7,520 nt of DNA, taken from contig JAZNUH010000006.1 in assembly GCA_045592225.1 (NCBI GenBank), forward strand, positions 1 to 7,520, written 5' to 3'. Position numbers and translations under genes: made by a program. The DNA is from JAZNUH01 sp045592225. Lineage in GTDB: Bacteria > Bacillota > Clostridia > UMGS1883 > UMGS1540. Shown here piece by piece: positions 6,390 through 7,520 of this stretch. The notes under the pieces were generated by a model. That model did not search any database. It was given only the letters and a program-made list of their open reading frames with translations, and was not told the origin of the DNA. Each line of letters begins with the position of its first letter. Position 1 is the first letter of the stretch.

Positions 6390-6605
6390 ATGAACGAATA
6401 TAGGCGTGTACGAGATTTAAGAGAAGATAATGACAAGACTCAAAGAGAAATTGCAGAGTTACTCAATATGCAGTTAACCGTGTATCAAAGATACGAACGC
6501 GGCGAAAGAGAGTTACCTCTTTGGGCAGCTATAAAGCTTGCCGATTTTTACAAGGTTACCCTTGATTATCTTGTAGATCGGGATTTTAAACCATTGTCAA
6601 AATAG
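6390..6605 (+). CDS. Small XRE-family helix-turn-helix transcriptional regulator
   Basis: This 71-residue protein is almost entirely one HTH_3/XRE domain: helix 2 TQREIAELLNM (17-27), a recognition helix around LTVYQRYERGER (29-40), then ELPLWAAIKLADFYKVTLDYLVDR (41-64), the usual tail of the fold. I chose the ATG at 6390 because AGGTGGGG (6375-6382) lies 7 nt upstream. An in-frame ATG at 6294 exists, but its 32-residue extension would be read through the operators and promoter and has no ribosome site. With no sensor domain, the protein probably binds DNA as a dimer and responds through another factor or only to its own level. The two nearby palindromes are its obvious candidate targets, making it an autorepressor and a repressor of the divergent LRR gene; this is inferred from position. 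A terminator follows at 6643. Confidence 0.9.
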   Translation: MNEYRRVRDLREDNDKTQREIAELLNMQLTVYQRYERGERELPLWAAIKLADFYKVTLDYLVDRDFKPLSK

Positions 6606-6642
6606 CATTAAGTTATTGTTACAGCACCTGCGTAATTTAAAA

Positions 6643-6668
6643 CCGCACCCTGTCGAGTGCGGCTTTTT
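6643..6668 (+). terminator. Intrinsic terminator of the XRE gene
   Basis: Six pairs (6643-6648 with 6657-6662), one C/A mismatch and one more C-G pair close a 4-nt loop; five T residues follow (6664-6668). It lies 37 bp after the stop codon. It is a close relative of the hairpin at 4642-4671, sharing the CCGCAC and GAGTGCG arms and the CTTTTTCTT tail. Confidence 0.85.
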
Positions 6669-6669
6669 C

Positions 6670-6698
6670 TTGACAAAAATCTTCTTCAATTATATAAT
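6670..6698 (+). promoter_or_regulatory. Consensus sigma-A promoter for the membrane-anchored TPR-like gene
   Basis: Perfect TTGACA (6670-6675) and perfect TATAAT (6693-6698) are separated by the optimal 17 bp. The -35 begins 2 bp after the T tract of the preceding terminator. Transcription would start near 6705, about 33 nt before the GTG start. This is the best match to consensus in the window, so strong constitutive expression is likely unless a repressor acts. Confidence 0.88.
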
Positions 6699-6737
6699 AT
6701 TGGGGCATTATTTATAACAATACAAGGAGGCAACACA

Positions 6738-7520
6738 GTGGAAAAAATCATAGTAATAGCAATAATCATATTAATATTCCGAGGTCCTATTTTTAGTTTT
6801 CTCGGGTGGATATTCGAAAAAATTTGTGACCTTATCGAGTTTGGCGAGGATATCGGCGACAATATTGCAAGCATGCGTAACAAACGCAGAAGAAAAAAGT
6901 ATGACAAAATCCGTGCAGAGGAACGCAGGCAACGTCTTGCCAACATAGACAAGGCTTATGCACAGCAAAACTATAAAGAGGTAATTTCTCTTTATCGCAG
7001 AGTAATGACAGATCACCTCTACTCCCTTTCTGACAAAATGGAGTATTGCCACATTGCCGCTGACAGCGTGTGCCACATTGCAAGTACTATCCCCGAATAC
7101 GAAGAAGCGCGCACATGGACAATGATTATAAAGCTCCGTAATGAAAAGTATGCACACGAAGCTGACGAACTGTTTAAGGAAATTTCCTCAAAAGGCAAGG
7201 ATGTTCTGGCGCATCAGGATTTAATATTATCTGACGGCTATAACGCTCTTAACTCAAACCAAGCCGACAAAGCAAAAGCCTTACTCAAAGAAGCGGCTGA
7301 TAACGGTAGCTTTGCCGCAATATGCTCGCTCACAAATTATGCCATAGGCACACTCAAAGATGACCAGACCATTGAGGTAGCAAAAAAATGGATAGAAAAG
7401 GTTAAATGTATTGATGAGGTTATAGGCACAGACTTTCAGAAAAAATTTGATAATTCTCCGGTAGTAAAATGCTTGTACCACTTTGACAGAGCAACGGCGC
7501 TCGAACAAAAAGCAAATGAG
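6738..7520 (+). CDS. Membrane-anchored protein with TPR/Sel1-like helical repeats, 3' end outside window
   Basis: The frame is open for 261 codons from a GTG (6738-6740) to the window end. GTG is chosen because AAGGAGG (6724-6730) sits 7 nt upstream; the first in-frame ATG is 45 codons later and would remove the membrane segment. Residues ~4-26 are hydrophobic (IIVIAIIILIF and following), then an acidic helix and a strongly basic stretch (NKRRRKK, 49-55). By the positive-inside rule the rest should be cytoplasmic. Residues ~56-80 could form a charged coiled coil. From ~70 on come helix pairs resembling TPR/Sel1 units, clearest at 177-222 (ADKAKALLKEAADNGSFAAI, then VAKKWIEKV). Such repeats mediate protein-protein contacts, so a scaffold role at the membrane is plausible. 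I do not recognise a named family. It has its own promoter and terminator-insulated start, so it is not part of the XRE transcript. Confidence 0.8.
   Translation, partial: MEKIIVIAIIILIFRGPIFSFLGWIFEKICDLIEFGEDIGDNIASMRNKRRRKKYDKIRAEERRQRLANIDKAYAQQNYKEVISLYRRVMTDHLYSLSDKMEYCHIAADSVCHIASTIPEYEEARTWTMIIKLRNEKYAHEADELFKEISSKGKDVLAHQDLILSDGYNALNSNQADKAKALLKEAADNGSFAAICSLTNYAIGTLKDDQTIEVAKKWIEKVKCIDEVIGTDFQKKFDNSPVVKCLYHFDRATALEQKANE

Overview
The window looks like chromosome of a low-GC Gram-positive Clostridia species, probably gut- or rumen-associated. The evidence is an S-layer-homology (SLH) surface protein with a bacterial Ig-like domain, a secreted BspA-type leucine-rich-repeat protein, AGGAGG-type ribosome binding sites, near-consensus sigma-A promoters, and a NifU-like/GGGtGRT gene pair typical of anaerobic Firmicutes. 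This placement rests on gene content only; no rRNA or tRNA gene is present to refine it.

Layout. (1) 1-2583, minus strand: a likely two-gene operon for the cell surface. A 158-residue membrane-anchored protein of unknown function is followed by a large secreted SLH/Big_2 protein whose 3' end lies outside the window. (2) 2584-2746: a divergent intergenic region with one promoter in each direction. (3) 2747-4509, plus strand: a tight operon of a NifU/IscU-like iron-sulfur scaffold protein and a GGGtGRT-family protein, closed by a strong intrinsic terminator. (4) 4518-4671: a stranded second copy of the last ~108 bp of the GGGtGRT gene, stop codon included, followed by a second hairpin. (5) 4676-6265, minus strand: a secreted LRR protein with fourteen 23-residue repeats in two blocks of seven. 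(6) 6266-6389: a compact divergent control region with two near-identical palindromes (CACC-N4-GGTG) placed over the LRR promoter. (7) 6390-6605, plus strand: a small XRE-family repressor-like protein. (8) 6643-7520, plus strand: terminator, a fully consensus promoter, and the start of a GTG-initiated membrane-anchored protein with TPR/Sel1-like helices, cut by the window end.

Working model. Three units look independent: a cell-wall/S-layer operon, an iron-sulfur-related operon, and a regulator/surface-protein pair. In the last, the XRE protein probably represses both itself and the divergent LRR gene through the two palindromes. The two most unusual things are the duplicated 3' gene end at 4343-4450/4518-4625, whose two internal differences are both silent, and the dual-operator arrangement at 6300-6368. 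No CRISPR array, transposase, integrase, tRNA or rRNA was seen.
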